A DNA stretch of 64,000 nucleotides from Hamadaea flava (GCF_024172085.1 NZ_JAMZDZ010000001.1:620001-684000), one strand, 5' to 3'. Positions 7,310-16,830 are shown, counted from the first letter of the stretch. Numbers and translations: made by a program. The notes: generated by a model not told the origin, from the sequence alone.

Positions 7310-9265
7310 CTAGCGGGCGATGCGCAGGCGCCGGGCGAGTCGGGCCGAGCGCCGCTGCTTGCGCGCGACCAACGTCTGTCCCCGTTGGACGAGGGCGGGC
7401 ACCCGGCGCGGCACGTCGACGAACTCCGAGTCCGGTGTCGAGGCCGGGAACAGCGCGAGCGTACGCCCGGCGGGTGCGGCCCCCTCGACCAGCAGGTGGC
7501 AGGTCGGTGTGACGCGGGCGTTGACCTCCAGCAGGTACGCCTCCCCCGACTCGGTGATCATGAAGTCGAAGCCGCAGAACCCGGTGAGCCCGAACCGTTC
7601 CACCAGTACGCGAGCCGCCGAGGCCATCTGCGGATGGTCGATGACGCGGACGACCGCCGCCGGTCCACGGGCCTCGGTCGCCGCCACGACCTCGAGGCAG
7701 ACCACCGCAGTCGCCTCGCCTTCGAAGCAGGCCGCCGTCACGATGCCTTCGCGGCCCTCGACGAACCCTTGCGCGTTCACCACAGGGCGTGCGCGCCGGG
7801 CCCACGCCGAGAACGGAGCGGCTTCGAAGTTGACCACCAGCCGCTTGAGCGCGCGCGGCAGGCTCGGCGGGTACGCCACCGACCGCCAGGCCGTCGCCGC
7901 GTCGGCCGGTTCGCGGACGAAGGCCACGCCGCGACCGCCCCAGCTGCCGTCGGTCTTCAGCGCGTACGGCAGGGGCCAGTCGGCGAGCTGCCGCCGATCG
8001 TCCACCACGGCGGTCTCCGGCGCGGTCACGCCCAGCGATTTCGCGGTCGCCGCCAGCCCCGACCGCGAGGTCACCGACGTCCACTGTGCAGGGTCGCCGA
8101 GCGACCGCCCGACGAGCGCGGCCAGCTCCGGATCGGTCAGCTTGACCGACTCGTGCAACCGTCGCAGCAAGGCCAGCGCCCGCTCGTCGTCGGGCAGGAT
8201 GATGTCCGGCTGCGCCTGGCGGATCGCGGCCACCAGGGACCGCCGCCGCCACAGCCGGTTGAGCCGGCAGTCGGCGATCAGCCCGTCGACCAACTCCAGC
8301 ACGTGCCCGCGCGGCCGGCACGCCGACACCTCGAAGCCCGCCTCGATCAGCGCGTGGGCCAGCCGGGCCGCGGCGAACCAGCGCATCGTGGTCAGGATCA
8401 TCGGGCGCTCGAACCCGGGCCGGGGGCGAACTCCGGGCCAGCCGGGCCGGGCCATCGCCAAGCCGTGGTCGATCGCCGCCGCCACCGCGGCCGCCGCCAC
8501 GGGTTCCCGCACGACCTCCAGATGGTCGCCGTCGACACGCTGCACGACGACGCGCTCGGCCAAGCCCGCCCACAGCCGGGCCACGTCACAGCCGAAGTGC
8601 CGGTCCTGCGAGGTGGCGATCAAGGTCAGCGTCCCGGGATAGGTCCGCGGGCGATAGGCCGCCATCGACTGGTACGCATAGCGAGCCGAGTGCGTCTCGG
8701 CGCTCGCCACGTCCCGCACGGAATCCGCCGTCTTCGCATTCCGGCGCACGAGTCGCCGGATCAGGCGTACGCCGCGCAGCCGGACCTCGGCCAGCGCCGC
8801 GAGCGGCCGCATCCGCACGATCCGGGCCAGCTGCCAGCCGGTGCGGCGCAGCAGCGCGCGTACCCACATCCTGCGCGGCCAGAAGCGTTCGTCGTAGACA
8901 CCCTCGATGAGGAACAGCGAGCCGACGTCCTGACCCGCCGCCCGGAGCTGCTGGGCGACTTCGAGGGCGAGGAGCGCGCCGAACGAGTAGCCGCCGACAC
9001 GGTACGGCCCGACCGGTTGCAGCCCCCGGATCGCCGTCACGACCTGGGTCGCCGCGGCGGGCAGGCCGATCGCGTCGGGCAGCACCGGCATCATCGCGTA
9101 CACCTGCTGCGGGCCGGTCATCGCCTGAACCGCCGGGAGCAGTTCGGCGAGATCGCCTTCCACTCCCGGCATCAGGAACAGGGTCTCCGCGTCGTCGCCC
9201 GCCTTCAGCAGCTGAAGGCGTACGCCCTCGGCGGCCGCCGCGTCGGCGGCGAGCGTCGTGGTCAT
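7310..9265 (-). CDS. Thioesterase - ATP-grasp ligase fusion
   Basis: A 651-residue two-domain enzyme. Residues 15-265 are an alpha/beta-hydrolase thioesterase like those of NRPS/PKS systems, with nucleophile elbow GGYSFG (Ser 94) and catalytic His in DGDHLEVV (His 248). From about 288 a second protein-like start (PMILTTMRWFAAARLAHAL) opens an ATP-grasp fold: ALKTDGSWGGRGVAFV at 435-450 supplies the lysine and glycine-rich loop, and FCGFDFMITESGEAYLLEVN then NARVTPTC supplies the metal-binding Glu/Asn. It overlaps the upstream monooxygenase by ATGA (9262-9265), so the two are coupled. A carboxylate-amine ligase that also handles a thioester or ester intermediate is my inference; no carrier protein is nearby. 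Confidence 0.85.
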   Translation of the reverse strand: MTTTLAADAAAAEGVRLQLLKAGDDAETLFLMPGVEGDLAELLPAVQAMTGPQQVYAMMPVLPDAIGLPAAATQVVTAIRGLQPVGPYRVGGYSFGALLALEVAQQLRAAGQDVGSLFLIEGVYDERFWPRRMWVRALLRRTGWQLARIVRMRPLAALAEVRLRGVRLIRRLVRRNAKTADSVRDVASAETHSARYAYQSMAAYRPRTYPGTLTLIATSQDRHFGCDVARLWAGLAERVVVQRVDGDHLEVVREPVAAAAVAAAIDHGLAMARPGWPGVRPRPGFERPMILTTMRWFAAARLAHALIEAGFEVSACRPRGHVLELVDGLIADCRLNRLWRRRSLVAAIRQAQPDIILPDDERALALLRRLHESVKLTDPELAALVGRSLGDPAQWTSVTSRSGLAATAKSLGVTAPETAVVDDRRQLADWPLPYALKTDGSWGGRGVAFVREPADAATAWRSVAYPPSLPRALKRLVVNFEAAPFSAWARRARPVVNAQGFVEGREGIVTAACFEGEATAVVCLEVVAATEARGPAAVVRVIDHPQMASAARVLVERFGLTGFCGFDFMITESGEAYLLEVNARVTPTCHLLVEGAAPAGRTLALFPASTPDSEFVDVPRRVPALVQRGQTLVARKQRRSARLARRLRIAR

Positions 9266-10458
9266 CTGGTCGCCGCGGCTCTACGGGCGAGGACCCGCGC
9301 CACCCGGGGCGCCACGTATTCGGCGCCGACCATGAATCGCATGAGCGGCCCGAAGCTGTTCGCGGCGGGCGGTCCCACGAAGTACAGCCCGCGGACGGAA
9401 CTCTCGAAACCGCCGGACAGCACCGGCATCCGCTCGTGCGTACGGATCGCCGTGCGCAGGCTGTCGCTGAAGAACTCCAGCCGCTGGACGTCGGGCCAGT
9501 AGCCGGTCGCCGCGATGATGTGGTCGGTGACGTGCTCGACCTTGCCGTGCGGCGTACGCAGCACCAGCTTGGCCTTGCTGCCGTCCACGGTGGCCTGCTC
9601 GATGACGGCGCTGAGCGTGGTGGACACCGTGGCGTCGAAGCGCGGCTTCATCCACCACGCCGACGACGGGCCGAGGTGCCGGCGAATGATCTTCACGCGC
9701 AGACCGCTGGGCAGGAAACGGAACAGGTTCGGCCGCTTCTGGAAGATCCACGACCGCAGCCCCGGGCCGATGCCGGTGGACGGATGCCGCAGCCGCTGGT
9801 AGAGACTGCGACCGCCGTGCGGCTGCGCGGAGGCGAACTTGACCCGGTCGCGCCGGGCCACCAGCGAGGTGTTCGCGCCCGCCTCGGCCAGCAGCGCGGC
9901 GATGTCCACGGCGGACGAGCCCGCCCCGATCACGGTGACGTCCCGGCCGGCGAAGCCCGACAGGTCGTGATGCGCGGAGGCGTGCGACACGAGGTTCGCC
10001 GGCAGGCCGGCCAGCTCCTGCGGCATCCGCGCGAAATGCGTGATGCCGACGGCCGCCACGACCAGTTCGGCCGTGAGCGTCTCCCCGTCGTCCAGCTTGA
10101 GCGTGAACCCCTCCGCTCCCTTGTCCAGCGCGATGACCTGACGGTCCTCGACCTGCGGCACGAACCGCTTCTGGAAGTCCACCGCGTACGACGTGAACAC
10201 GTCCAGCTCGACCGGGATCGCCGTGTCGTCGTAGGCGATTCCGTTCTCCTCGCAGTACGCCGACAGGCGGCTGCCCGGCTCCGGCGAGCTGAGGCTCGAC
10301 GCGAACCCGTCGGACTTCAACGACATGCCGGCGGGCATGTGACGCAGCCACGTGTCGAGCGGCGTGCCGAAGATGCGGTGTGGCACGCCGAGCGACCGCA
10401 GATGCGCCGCGATGGACAGTCCGTAGGGCCCCGCGCCGATGATGGCTACCCTGGTCAC
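9262..10458 (-). CDS. FAD/NAD(P)-binding flavin monooxygenase
   Basis: GTG 10458 is taken as start because it puts VTRVAIIGAGPYGLSIAAHL at the N-terminus; an upstream TTG would add six residues. The GxGxxG FAD loop (GAGPYG) is followed by ELVVAAVGITHF, a second Rossmann loop for NAD(P)H (VTVIGAGSSAVDIAALLAEA, near 170) and the late ATGYW motif of flavin-containing or Baeyer-Villiger-type monooxygenases. At about 398 residues it is near the size of single-component N- or S-oxygenating FMOs. It is the first gene of a two-gene operon with the thioesterase-ATP-grasp enzyme, so it probably oxidises that enzyme's substrate or product. Confidence 0.85.
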   Translation of the reverse strand: MTRVAIIGAGPYGLSIAAHLRSLGVPHRIFGTPLDTWLRHMPAGMSLKSDGFASSLSSPEPGSRLSAYCEENGIAYDDTAIPVELDVFTSYAVDFQKRFVPQVEDRQVIALDKGAEGFTLKLDDGETLTAELVVAAVGITHFARMPQELAGLPANLVSHASAHHDLSGFAGRDVTVIGAGSSAVDIAALLAEAGANTSLVARRDRVKFASAQPHGGRSLYQRLRHPSTGIGPGLRSWIFQKRPNLFRFLPSGLRVKIIRRHLGPSSAWWMKPRFDATVSTTLSAVIEQATVDGSKAKLVLRTPHGKVEHVTDHIIAATGYWPDVQRLEFFSDSLRTAIRTHERMPVLSGGFESSVRGLYFVGPPAANSFGPLMRFMVGAEYVAPRVARVLARRAAATR

Positions 10459-10661
10459 GAACCCGCACCCCCACAACGATTTCGGGCCACCTCTCGATCG
10501 GGGACCCGCACGATAACCGGGGATGCTATTCGCCCTATGGACTACTAAGTAACGACGTGGACCGTCAGACTCCCGACAACTGTCACCCGCCAGGAGCGCT
10601 GCGTACGCAGAATGCCGGAAAGGCGGGTTGCCCGGTAGGCCGGACGGTCAGGTCGCCGTCA

Positions 10662-11213
10662 TCAATTCCTCGACATCGGCCGCGAATCGTCGCGCAGGAA
10701 CGACGTCCAGCCAGCCAGCGTGGACGGTGACGGCCGACGCGTCGTCGACGACTCCGACCACGACTCGGTGGCCAGATCCGGCTCGGGCCAACGACGCCAC
10801 CGGCTGACGCTCAGCAGCGCCAGCAACAGCATCCCGCCGACCAGCGCGGCCGTGCCCGTACGCAACGGCATGCTGAGGTCCGCGTGCAGCCCGCCGAACG
10901 AGATGTCCTTGGACAATGCCTTCACCACACCGTGCGGGGCGATCATCAGCAGGATGTAGCTGCCCGCGTACACGACGCCGGTCAGCACCGCGCCCAGTGG
11001 CGACATGCGCAGTGTCGCGATGAGCCCGAGCAACAGCCCGGCGACGAGCAGGAAGACGAGCGGGCGCAGGATGTCGGCGCCGCTCGGGGTGGCGGTGTTC
11101 TCGTCGTCGAGAACGCGCAGCGAGGTGGACTGGCCGATGGCGAGCAGGAACCAGGACAGCGGGGCGATGACGAGGGCGGCGATCAAGGTCCAGAGGTGTC
11201 GCATGCGCGGCAT
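10662..11213 (-). CDS. Membrane protein, unknown
   Basis: A 183-residue protein with about four transmembrane segments (7-26, 50-67, 74-94, 119-137) and a hydrophilic Ser/Thr/Arg-rich C-terminal tail. The start is ATG 11213 or 11204 (MRHLWTLIAALVIAPLSWFLL). I recognise no family motif. The 200 bases downstream, up to the monooxygenase promoter, contain no further gene. Confidence 0.6.
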   Translation of the reverse strand: MPRMRHLWTLIAALVIAPLSWFLLAIGQSTSLRVLDDENTATPSGADILRPLVFLLVAGLLLGLIATLRMSPLGAVLTGVVYAGSYILLMIAPHGVVKALSKDISFGGLHADLSMPLRTGTAALVGGMLLLALLSVSRWRRWPEPDLATESWSESSTTRRPSPSTLAGWTSFLRDDSRPMSRN

Positions 11214-11262
11214 CTTAAAGGCGTTCGCCGTTCGCGTCCTGTTTTGTACGCCTCGTCAGCAG

Positions 11263-12332
11263 TCATTCACCCTCTGCTATCACGTCGGCGATCAAGGCGG
11301 CCAACAACGCGGTCCTGCCCGGGATCTCCGCCACCACAACGTGTTCGTCGTCGGCGTGCGCTCCCCCGCCGACCGCGCCGAGCCCGTCCAGCGTCGGTAC
11401 GCCCATCCCGGCGGTGAGGTTGCCGTCCGATCCGCCGCCGACGGCCGTCTTCGTCAACGGTGCGAGGCCCAGCCCCGCGGCCAGCTTGCTCGCCCGGGCG
11501 AACAGGGCCGCGGAGGATTCGGAGGTCATCGGGGGCCGGTGAGACTGGGTCGACAGCTCTAGGCGTATCGCTGGATCGACCGGCTGGAGCGCCCGGAGCG
11601 CGAGTTCGACACGCGACAGTTCGCCCGGCGTGGCCGCCTGCACGTCGATCGCGACCTCGGCCAGCGCGGGCACCGTGTGCGGGTGGTGCCCGCGGACAGC
11701 ACGGTGGGTGTGACGGTCGTGCCCAGCGCCGCGTCGCCGAGCGTCGCGATGGCCAGCACCTGGTGTGCCAGCTCGACGCCCGCGTTGTGGCCGCGTTCGG
11801 GCTCGAGCCCCGAGTGCGCCGCCTTGCCGTGTACGCGCAGCGAGTAGCCGGCGGAGCCCTTGCGCTCGGTCTTCAGCGCACCGCCGGGGCCGGACGCCTC
11901 CAGCACGAACGCCGCCTTCGCCCCGGTCGCGGCGGCCTCGATGAGCGCCCGCGATCCAGGCGAGCCGATCTCCTCGTCGCCGGTGACCAGCAGCGTCACG
12001 CCGGTCCGGTCAGGCAGTTCGGCGATCGCGTGCAGCGCCATGACCAGGCCCGTCTTCATGTCGAAGCAGCCGGGGCCGCGCAGGATGCCGTCCACCACCT
12101 CGAACGGATGCGTACGCAGCGAGCCGATGGGCCACACAGTGTCGTGATGACAGAGCACGAGTACGCGCGTCGGCCCGCCGAACCGCCAGGTCAGGTGGAT
12201 CCCGTCGCGCTGGGGCGGCGTGCCGAGCACCTGCGTGCCGAGGGCGGCGACGACGTCGGCGCTCCGGTACAGCGCGGCTTCGTCGGCGGAGGGGGACTCG
12301 GTTTCGACGAGGGTTCGAATGTGATCCAGCAT
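11263..12332 (-). pseudogene. M20-family metallopeptidase (CPG2/ArgE-like), frameshifted
   Basis: Two overlapping frames together make one M20 peptidase of about 355 residues. The first part (ATG 12332) carries VLCHHDTVWP (zinc His and catalytic Asp), GPGCFDMKTG (bridging Asp) and TGDEEIGS (catalytic and zinc Glu), and the dimerisation lid follows (GKAAHSGLEPERG). In the family the lid is followed by a GGTTRNVVPA-like segment. Here SAGTTRT leaves frame and PALAEVAIDVQAA resumes in the next frame. Adding one base in the word GTGTGC at 11675-11680 restores TRNTVPALAEV. The second part ends with GAHADDEHV (last zinc His). This is either a real single-base deletion or an assembly error. Confidence 0.85.
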
Positions 12333-12338
12333 TGCTCC

Positions 12339-12393
12339 ATGATCAGGGTCATCTCCGTGCCGTCATATAGCGACAGGAAATGACCCTGATCAT
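12339..12393. terminator. Perfect 14-bp inverted repeat after cellulase gene
   Basis: ATGATCAGGGTCAT (12339-12352) and ATGACCCTGATCAT (12380-12393) are exact complements with a 27-base spacer. It fills the gap between the stop of the GH6 gene and the start of the M20 gene, so it could terminate the cellulase transcript. It shares the GATCA core seen in other intergenic repeats here. Confidence 0.65.
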
Positions 12394-12398
12394 GAGCG

Positions 12399-13628
12399 TT
12401 ACCGCAGCGGCGGATTGGCGTACTGCACCAGTTCGATCGCCTGCTGCGGGAACCATGCCCCGGCCGCCGGATCGGCGATCCCGCCCCGTGCCGGGTCGAC
12501 GCCGGTGCCCGTGCCACGGTCGCACTGCCCGTCGGACTGACCGGGCGTCTTGATCCACAGGTACGCGTCCACCAGCGGATCACCGGTGCTGGACGTCGGC
12601 TTCAGGCCGAGCCCACGACCGGGCGGGTTGCACCAGTCCTGAGCGTCCGGCCACCCGTTGCCGACCGGCGGCGTCCACGGGCCCTGCCCGTTGCGGCTCG
12701 TGTCGATCACGAAGTGCGGCAGGACGTCCGGCGACACCGCGCCGACGTTCTGGTCGTACCACGCGTCGGTCAGGCCCCAGGTGCTGAAATCGGCCGGATT
12801 CGCCGGGTAGTACTGGCTCGCGCACCAGTCGAAGTGTCCGCGCGCCCAGTCCGGACCCTCCGTACCGAAGTAGACGCACTTGCTGATCCAGCTGCCGTAC
12901 TTGAGCTGGCGCTCGGTCGTCTGATAGTTCGACAGGTTGAGGAAGAATCCGTCGGCCTGCTGCACGCCCGCCTTGACGAGCCGATCGGCGGCGTCGCCCG
13001 AACCGAGCCAGCCGCTGTGCGTACCGTCGAGGTAGACGCTGGTGTTCGGCAGCGCCTTGAGCTTCGCCACCGCGTAGTTCAGCATCGCGAACCGCTCGGC
13101 CGCGGCGGTCGCCGGGTCGGCCTCAGCCGGCTTGCACCACTCCGACGCGCCGTTGATCGAGGTGTACCAGGGGATGATGCCGAGGCTGTCCGGCTCCAGC
13201 GCCACCACCACCTCGTGGCGGCCGATGCCCGCGGCGAACGCGTCGACCCAGGCCTCGTACTCGGCCACGCTCGTCGCGCCGCCCGCGGAATACTGCGCGC
13301 AATCCCGGAAGGGGATGTTGTACGCCACCAGGACCGGCACCTTGCGCTGCACGGCCGCCCGGGTGACCTCGGTCTTCACCGACTTGGTGACATCCTGACC
13401 CGTGCCGCCGGTGTACCACACCGCCTGCGGGGTGCTGACCATCGTGAGCAGCTTCGTCGCCACACTCCACTGCCCGTGCGCGTAGAGCGAGGCGATCTGC
13501 TGGACGGCCGCCGGGTCGGGGCGCGGGGTGTAGAACCTCGTGCCGTCCTGGCCGTGCGCGTACGCCGGGGTGGCGCCGGCCAGGACCGTGGCGAACAGCG
13601 CCGCCGTTGCTGTGAAGATGCGCTTCAC
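12399..13628 (-). CDS. Secreted GH6 cellulase / cellobiohydrolase
   Basis: Hydrolyses beta-1,4-glucan outside the cell with inversion. GTG 13628 is chosen because AGGAGG lies 7 bases upstream and the protein then begins with a signal peptide (MKRIFTATAALFATVLAGAT...AYA); an ATG 25 codons upstream would put the operator inside the gene. GH6 signatures are IPFRDCAQYSAGGA (Asp 109), VVALEPDSLG (catalytic acid Asp 147), YLDGTHSGWLG, VIDTSRNGQGPW and AYLWIKTPGQSDG. The 409-residue protein is a bare catalytic domain with no CBM. A CebR-like box lies 30 bases upstream of the start. Confidence 0.93.
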   Translation of the reverse strand: MKRIFTATAALFATVLAGATPAYAHGQDGTRFYTPRPDPAAVQQIASLYAHGQWSVATKLLTMVSTPQAVWYTGGTGQDVTKSVKTEVTRAAVQRKVPVLVAYNIPFRDCAQYSAGGATSVAEYEAWVDAFAAGIGRHEVVVALEPDSLGIIPWYTSINGASEWCKPAEADPATAAAERFAMLNYAVAKLKALPNTSVYLDGTHSGWLGSGDAADRLVKAGVQQADGFFLNLSNYQTTERQLKYGSWISKCVYFGTEGPDWARGHFDWCASQYYPANPADFSTWGLTDAWYDQNVGAVSPDVLPHFVIDTSRNGQGPWTPPVGNGWPDAQDWCNPPGRGLGLKPTSSTGDPLVDAYLWIKTPGQSDGQCDRGTGTGVDPARGGIADPAAGAWFPQQAIELVQYANPPLR

Positions 13629-13657
13629 CGATGTTCCTCCTGAGGGGACGGAGACAG

Positions 13658-13671
13658 TGGGAACGCTCCCA
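13658..13671. promoter_or_regulatory. CebR-like operator TGGGAACGCTCCCA
   Basis: This word differs in one position from the perfect palindrome TGGGAGCGCTCCCA, the known CebR box of Streptomyces cellulase and cello-oligosaccharide genes. It stands between 30 and 43 bases before the GTG of the GH6 gene, in the expected promoter or leader position. It predicts relief of repression by cellobiose-type oligosaccharides. Confidence 0.8.
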
Positions 13672-13737
13672 ACGGTGTCCGGCGTACGCGACGATGTCAA
13701 CACCTCGATCGGCTTAAGGAATGCGCCGGGCGACGGC

Positions 13738-15921
13738 TTAGACCTGCCCCGCCACCGACACGACGAGGTCCAGATCGCGGATGACCTCGGAGAACGCCAC
13801 CGGCGGCACCTCTGCCAAGGGGACCGCCGAGCCGTCGCTCAGGAACCGCACCACGCCGACCACCACGTCGCCACCGCCGAAGTAGCCCGGCAGGTCGCAG
13901 GTCAGCGCGGCGGAGATCCCGGGGCCGGCCGAGCGGGACGCCTGGTGCTCGTCATATCGGTCATGGGTGGACCACCCACGCTCGGACAGCAGCTGACCCG
14001 CCACTTTGCCGTCGACCGTGCGTCCGGCGAAACGTCGCGAAACGTCGACGGCGTCGCCCTCGGCCGGGCTCACCAGGTACAGCTCCCTGAACGCCTGCTT
14101 CACCGGTTGCTGGAGCTGGAGCTGTCCGAGCTTCGCTTGCCAGTGGTCGAGCAGGCCGCGCTCGTACAGCAGGAACGGATGCGCCGCGGTGAGCGGACCG
14201 TCGAGGTCGACCTCGTCGAGCAAGCCGATCCGGCCTGCCTGGTCCTGCCAGATCAAGGCCGGGAGCATCGCCGCGCCGGCAGGCAGGCTCCGCAGGCGGG
14301 CGAACTCATCGGGTGCGAGGGTGCCACCGGTGGCGACGAGCCGCTCGATCATCCCGGTACGCATCCGGCGAGCCTGGTCGCGGAGCCGTTCCTGGTGTTC
14401 GCGGACCTCGGCGTACCGCGTGTCCCTGCGTACGCCGGCCGGCACCGACTTCAGCTGCTCGCCCGCCTTGCTGACCGAGATGATCGGTTCGGCGCCGGAC
14501 AGCCGCACCGCGACGGCGTACTCGCCGATGGTCCAGTCGCCGGGTGCCTCGGCGGCGATGCGGGCCTCGCAGTCCCACTCCAGGCGGCCGGCGTCCGGAA
14601 AATCCGCCACCTGGGCGAGATGGTCCAGGGCGACCGCGACCGCGGCGGCGTGGCTGTGCCTGCGGTTCGGACCCAGCTTCGGACCTCGCTTCGCCACCTC
14701 CCGCACGGCCAGATACCGGTCGAGCACGGTCTCCCCGTCGGCCAGCGGCAGCAGGCCCAACGCGGCGATGCCCGCCAACGCGTTGTTCTTGGCTCGCTTG
14801 TGGACAGCCGTCCGGTTCCACCCGAGCGCCGCCGAGATGATCTCACTCGGGCAGAGCGCCAGCAGCTGACGTGCACCGTCGACGCCGGCCTGCCGCACGG
14901 CGACGAGGATGGCGACGCGATCCTGCCGCACCGCCTCCGTTGTGGAGGCCGCCTGGACCAGCCGCAGCAACGGCTCCGCGCCGGGCAGCCCCAGCAACGG
15001 CAGCAGCACCCCGGCGTCGCCCGCCGGCAGCCGGAGGCCGAAGGCGTACCGCCGTTCGCCGTCTGGCCGGTCGCGCAGGTGTTCCACCAGCGCCGTCCGC
15101 TCGTCGTCGGTCAGCTCGGCGGAGCCGAAGCGCTCGGCCATCCGGCGATCGGTCGGCCGCTCCACGGCCCGGAGCACGAACCGCAGACCCCTCGGCACCA
15201 GAACCTCGGGCAGCCGGTCCCAATCGGATTCGGGCGGCGAGGTCAGCCGCCAGGCCAGTTCCTCGAAGTAGTCGAGGACGACAGGTGCGCACGCGGCAGG
15301 CGTCAACCTCGCGGCGCTGTCGGACGGTGAGCGGCCCATGACGGCGTAGCCCAGGTACTCGTCGTCGGCGAACGCCTGCTCGATGACCTCGATGTCCAGC
15401 TCGCCCACCGCGTGCAGGGCGTCCAGCACCCGCGCCACGGTCTCCCGGCGTGCGCGGCCCAAGGGAGTGAGCACCAGGAGCCGAAGCAGGTGAACGTCGC
15501 CGGCAGCGATCGCCCGGTCCGCGAGGGGCTCAAGCGGCGGGGTCGGCCAGCCGACACGGTCCACAATGGCGGCCAGCGCCACCGTACGCCGGGCGGTCGG
15601 CCACGGCGCGTCCAGGACGTCTCCAGCGTCGTCTGCATTCCGCACGGGAAACGCGCTGTCGTAGATGTCGTCCAGCGCGGCGCGGACGTCGTCGATGTGG
15701 GAGTCCAGATGCCCACCGGTGCGGTCGATGCTGTTGCCGGACTCGATCGCGCTCTGAATCTCCTTGGCAAGCGCCCGCAGACCTGCCAGGTCGCCGGCCT
15801 TCGTCAAGCCGGCCGCCTGGTCCGCCAGCCGCCACAGAGCATCTCGCTGGTCACGGACCTCGCCGGCGAACATGTCCGGTACGTCAACCACGAGCCACCC
15901 ACCGATCAGCCACCGCGTCAC
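13738..15921 (-). CDS. DUF4132 domain protein
   Basis: A 727-residue soluble, mostly helical protein. The block RYAEVREHQERLRDQARRMR ... GTLAPDEFARLRSLPAGAAML is typical of DUF4132 (MolR-type) proteins, and the C-terminal block LAEVPPVAFSEVIRDLDLVV matches the DUF7737-like end that normally follows it. The N-terminal 300 residues look like a helical-repeat scaffold. Some relatives carry an N-terminal WGR domain, which I do not see. The biochemical role is unknown; start ATG 15921 is tentative (a later Met at residue 17 is possible). Confidence 0.75.
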   Translation of the reverse strand: MTRWLIGGWLVVDVPDMFAGEVRDQRDALWRLADQAAGLTKAGDLAGLRALAKEIQSAIESGNSIDRTGGHLDSHIDDVRAALDDIYDSAFPVRNADDAGDVLDAPWPTARRTVALAAIVDRVGWPTPPLEPLADRAIAAGDVHLLRLLVLTPLGRARRETVARVLDALHAVGELDIEVIEQAFADDEYLGYAVMGRSPSDSAARLTPAACAPVVLDYFEELAWRLTSPPESDWDRLPEVLVPRGLRFVLRAVERPTDRRMAERFGSAELTDDERTALVEHLRDRPDGERRYAFGLRLPAGDAGVLLPLLGLPGAEPLLRLVQAASTTEAVRQDRVAILVAVRQAGVDGARQLLALCPSEIISAALGWNRTAVHKRAKNNALAGIAALGLLPLADGETVLDRYLAVREVAKRGPKLGPNRRHSHAAAVAVALDHLAQVADFPDAGRLEWDCEARIAAEAPGDWTIGEYAVAVRLSGAEPIISVSKAGEQLKSVPAGVRRDTRYAEVREHQERLRDQARRMRTGMIERLVATGGTLAPDEFARLRSLPAGAAMLPALIWQDQAGRIGLLDEVDLDGPLTAAHPFLLYERGLLDHWQAKLGQLQLQQPVKQAFRELYLVSPAEGDAVDVSRRFAGRTVDGKVAGQLLSERGWSTHDRYDEHQASRSAGPGISAALTCDLPGYFGGGDVVVGVVRFLSDGSAVPLAEVPPVAFSEVIRDLDLVVSVAGQV

Positions 15922-15996
15922 GCGCCTCGACCCGCAACACCGGTACGCATCCGTCCTGTCGACCGCAATCCGATCATCGAACGGTAACGCGCAAGG

Positions 15997-16830
15997 TCAA
16001 CTAGCGGCCGAGGTGGCCGAAGCGAGTGGGAGGGTCCAGCGGAGGACGGCGGAGCCGGCGACGTTCTCCAGCGACACCGGATGGCTCTGGCCGCCGTCGA
16101 ACCGTTGCAGCTCGGCCGGATCCCAGTGCACGGCGAGCACCGGGCACCCGGCGACCTCGATCGTTCCCGCGCCGAGGGCGTGCGGCCAGCCCGCCCGCTG
16201 GCCGAGGTGGTGGTGCGTGTGCAGCTCCACCTTCGCCAGGTACTTGTAGTGTCCCTGGACGACCGCCCATCGGTTGACCGTCGCCGCCTGCTCGTACGCC
16301 GCGTCCACCGGCAGGTCCAGCCACCCGTGCGGCCCGCCGGCCCGGAACGCCGGGATCGGTTGTGAGCCGAACTCGGCCTGAGCCTGCTCCGACCCGTCGC
16401 CCCGGACGAGGACGTCCGCCAGGCCGTCGACGGTGGCGGACGGCGACACGGTGCCGACCCAGGAGTCCAGGGCGATGGGGTCGCCGATGATCATGCCGCC
16501 CGTGTCGACGGGTAGCTCGCCGAGCAGCACCGAGTCCGGCTGCTCGGACACCGCCGACCAGGGCAGGCCGAGGGCGACCTCGAGGACGGCGATCGCTTCG
16601 GCCAGGGCGTATGCGCCGGGGCGGGTCGTCGCCGTGACCGTCAACGGTCCCGTCCCGACTGGCACGGCGATCGCTTCGGCGAGCCCGTCCTTGAGGTGGG
16701 CTCCGCCCGTTCCGGCCGCCCGGCGGGCGCGAGACGACAACGGCTCGCCGAAGTCGGCCCACTCGTCGAGGTGGCCGCCGCAGCCGAGCACGACGGCACC
16801 CGACGGCGCTCGGATCGAGCCCAAAGTCAT
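15997..16830 (-). CDS. Hypothetical protein, beta-rich
   Basis: ATG 16830 (MTLGSIRAPSGAVVLGCGG) is preferred over a start 23 codons upstream because the extra residues are not protein-like. The 277-residue product has no signal peptide or membrane segment. It contains ELPVDTGGMIIGDPIALDSW, somewhat like the PVDSG...DP motif of DUF4241-type proteins, but I cannot assign it. The stop is 75 bases before the DUF4132 start, so the two may be co-transcribed; it diverges from the LLM oxidoreductase. Confidence 0.6.
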   Translation of the reverse strand: MTLGSIRAPSGAVVLGCGGHLDEWADFGEPLSSRARRAAGTGGAHLKDGLAEAIAVPVGTGPLTVTATTRPGAYALAEAIAVLEVALGLPWSAVSEQPDSVLLGELPVDTGGMIIGDPIALDSWVGTVSPSATVDGLADVLVRGDGSEQAQAEFGSQPIPAFRAGGPHGWLDLPVDAAYEQAATVNRWAVVQGHYKYLAKVELHTHHHLGQRAGWPHALGAGTIEVAGCPVLAVHWDPAELQRFDGGQSHPVSLENVAGSAVLRWTLPLASATSAAS

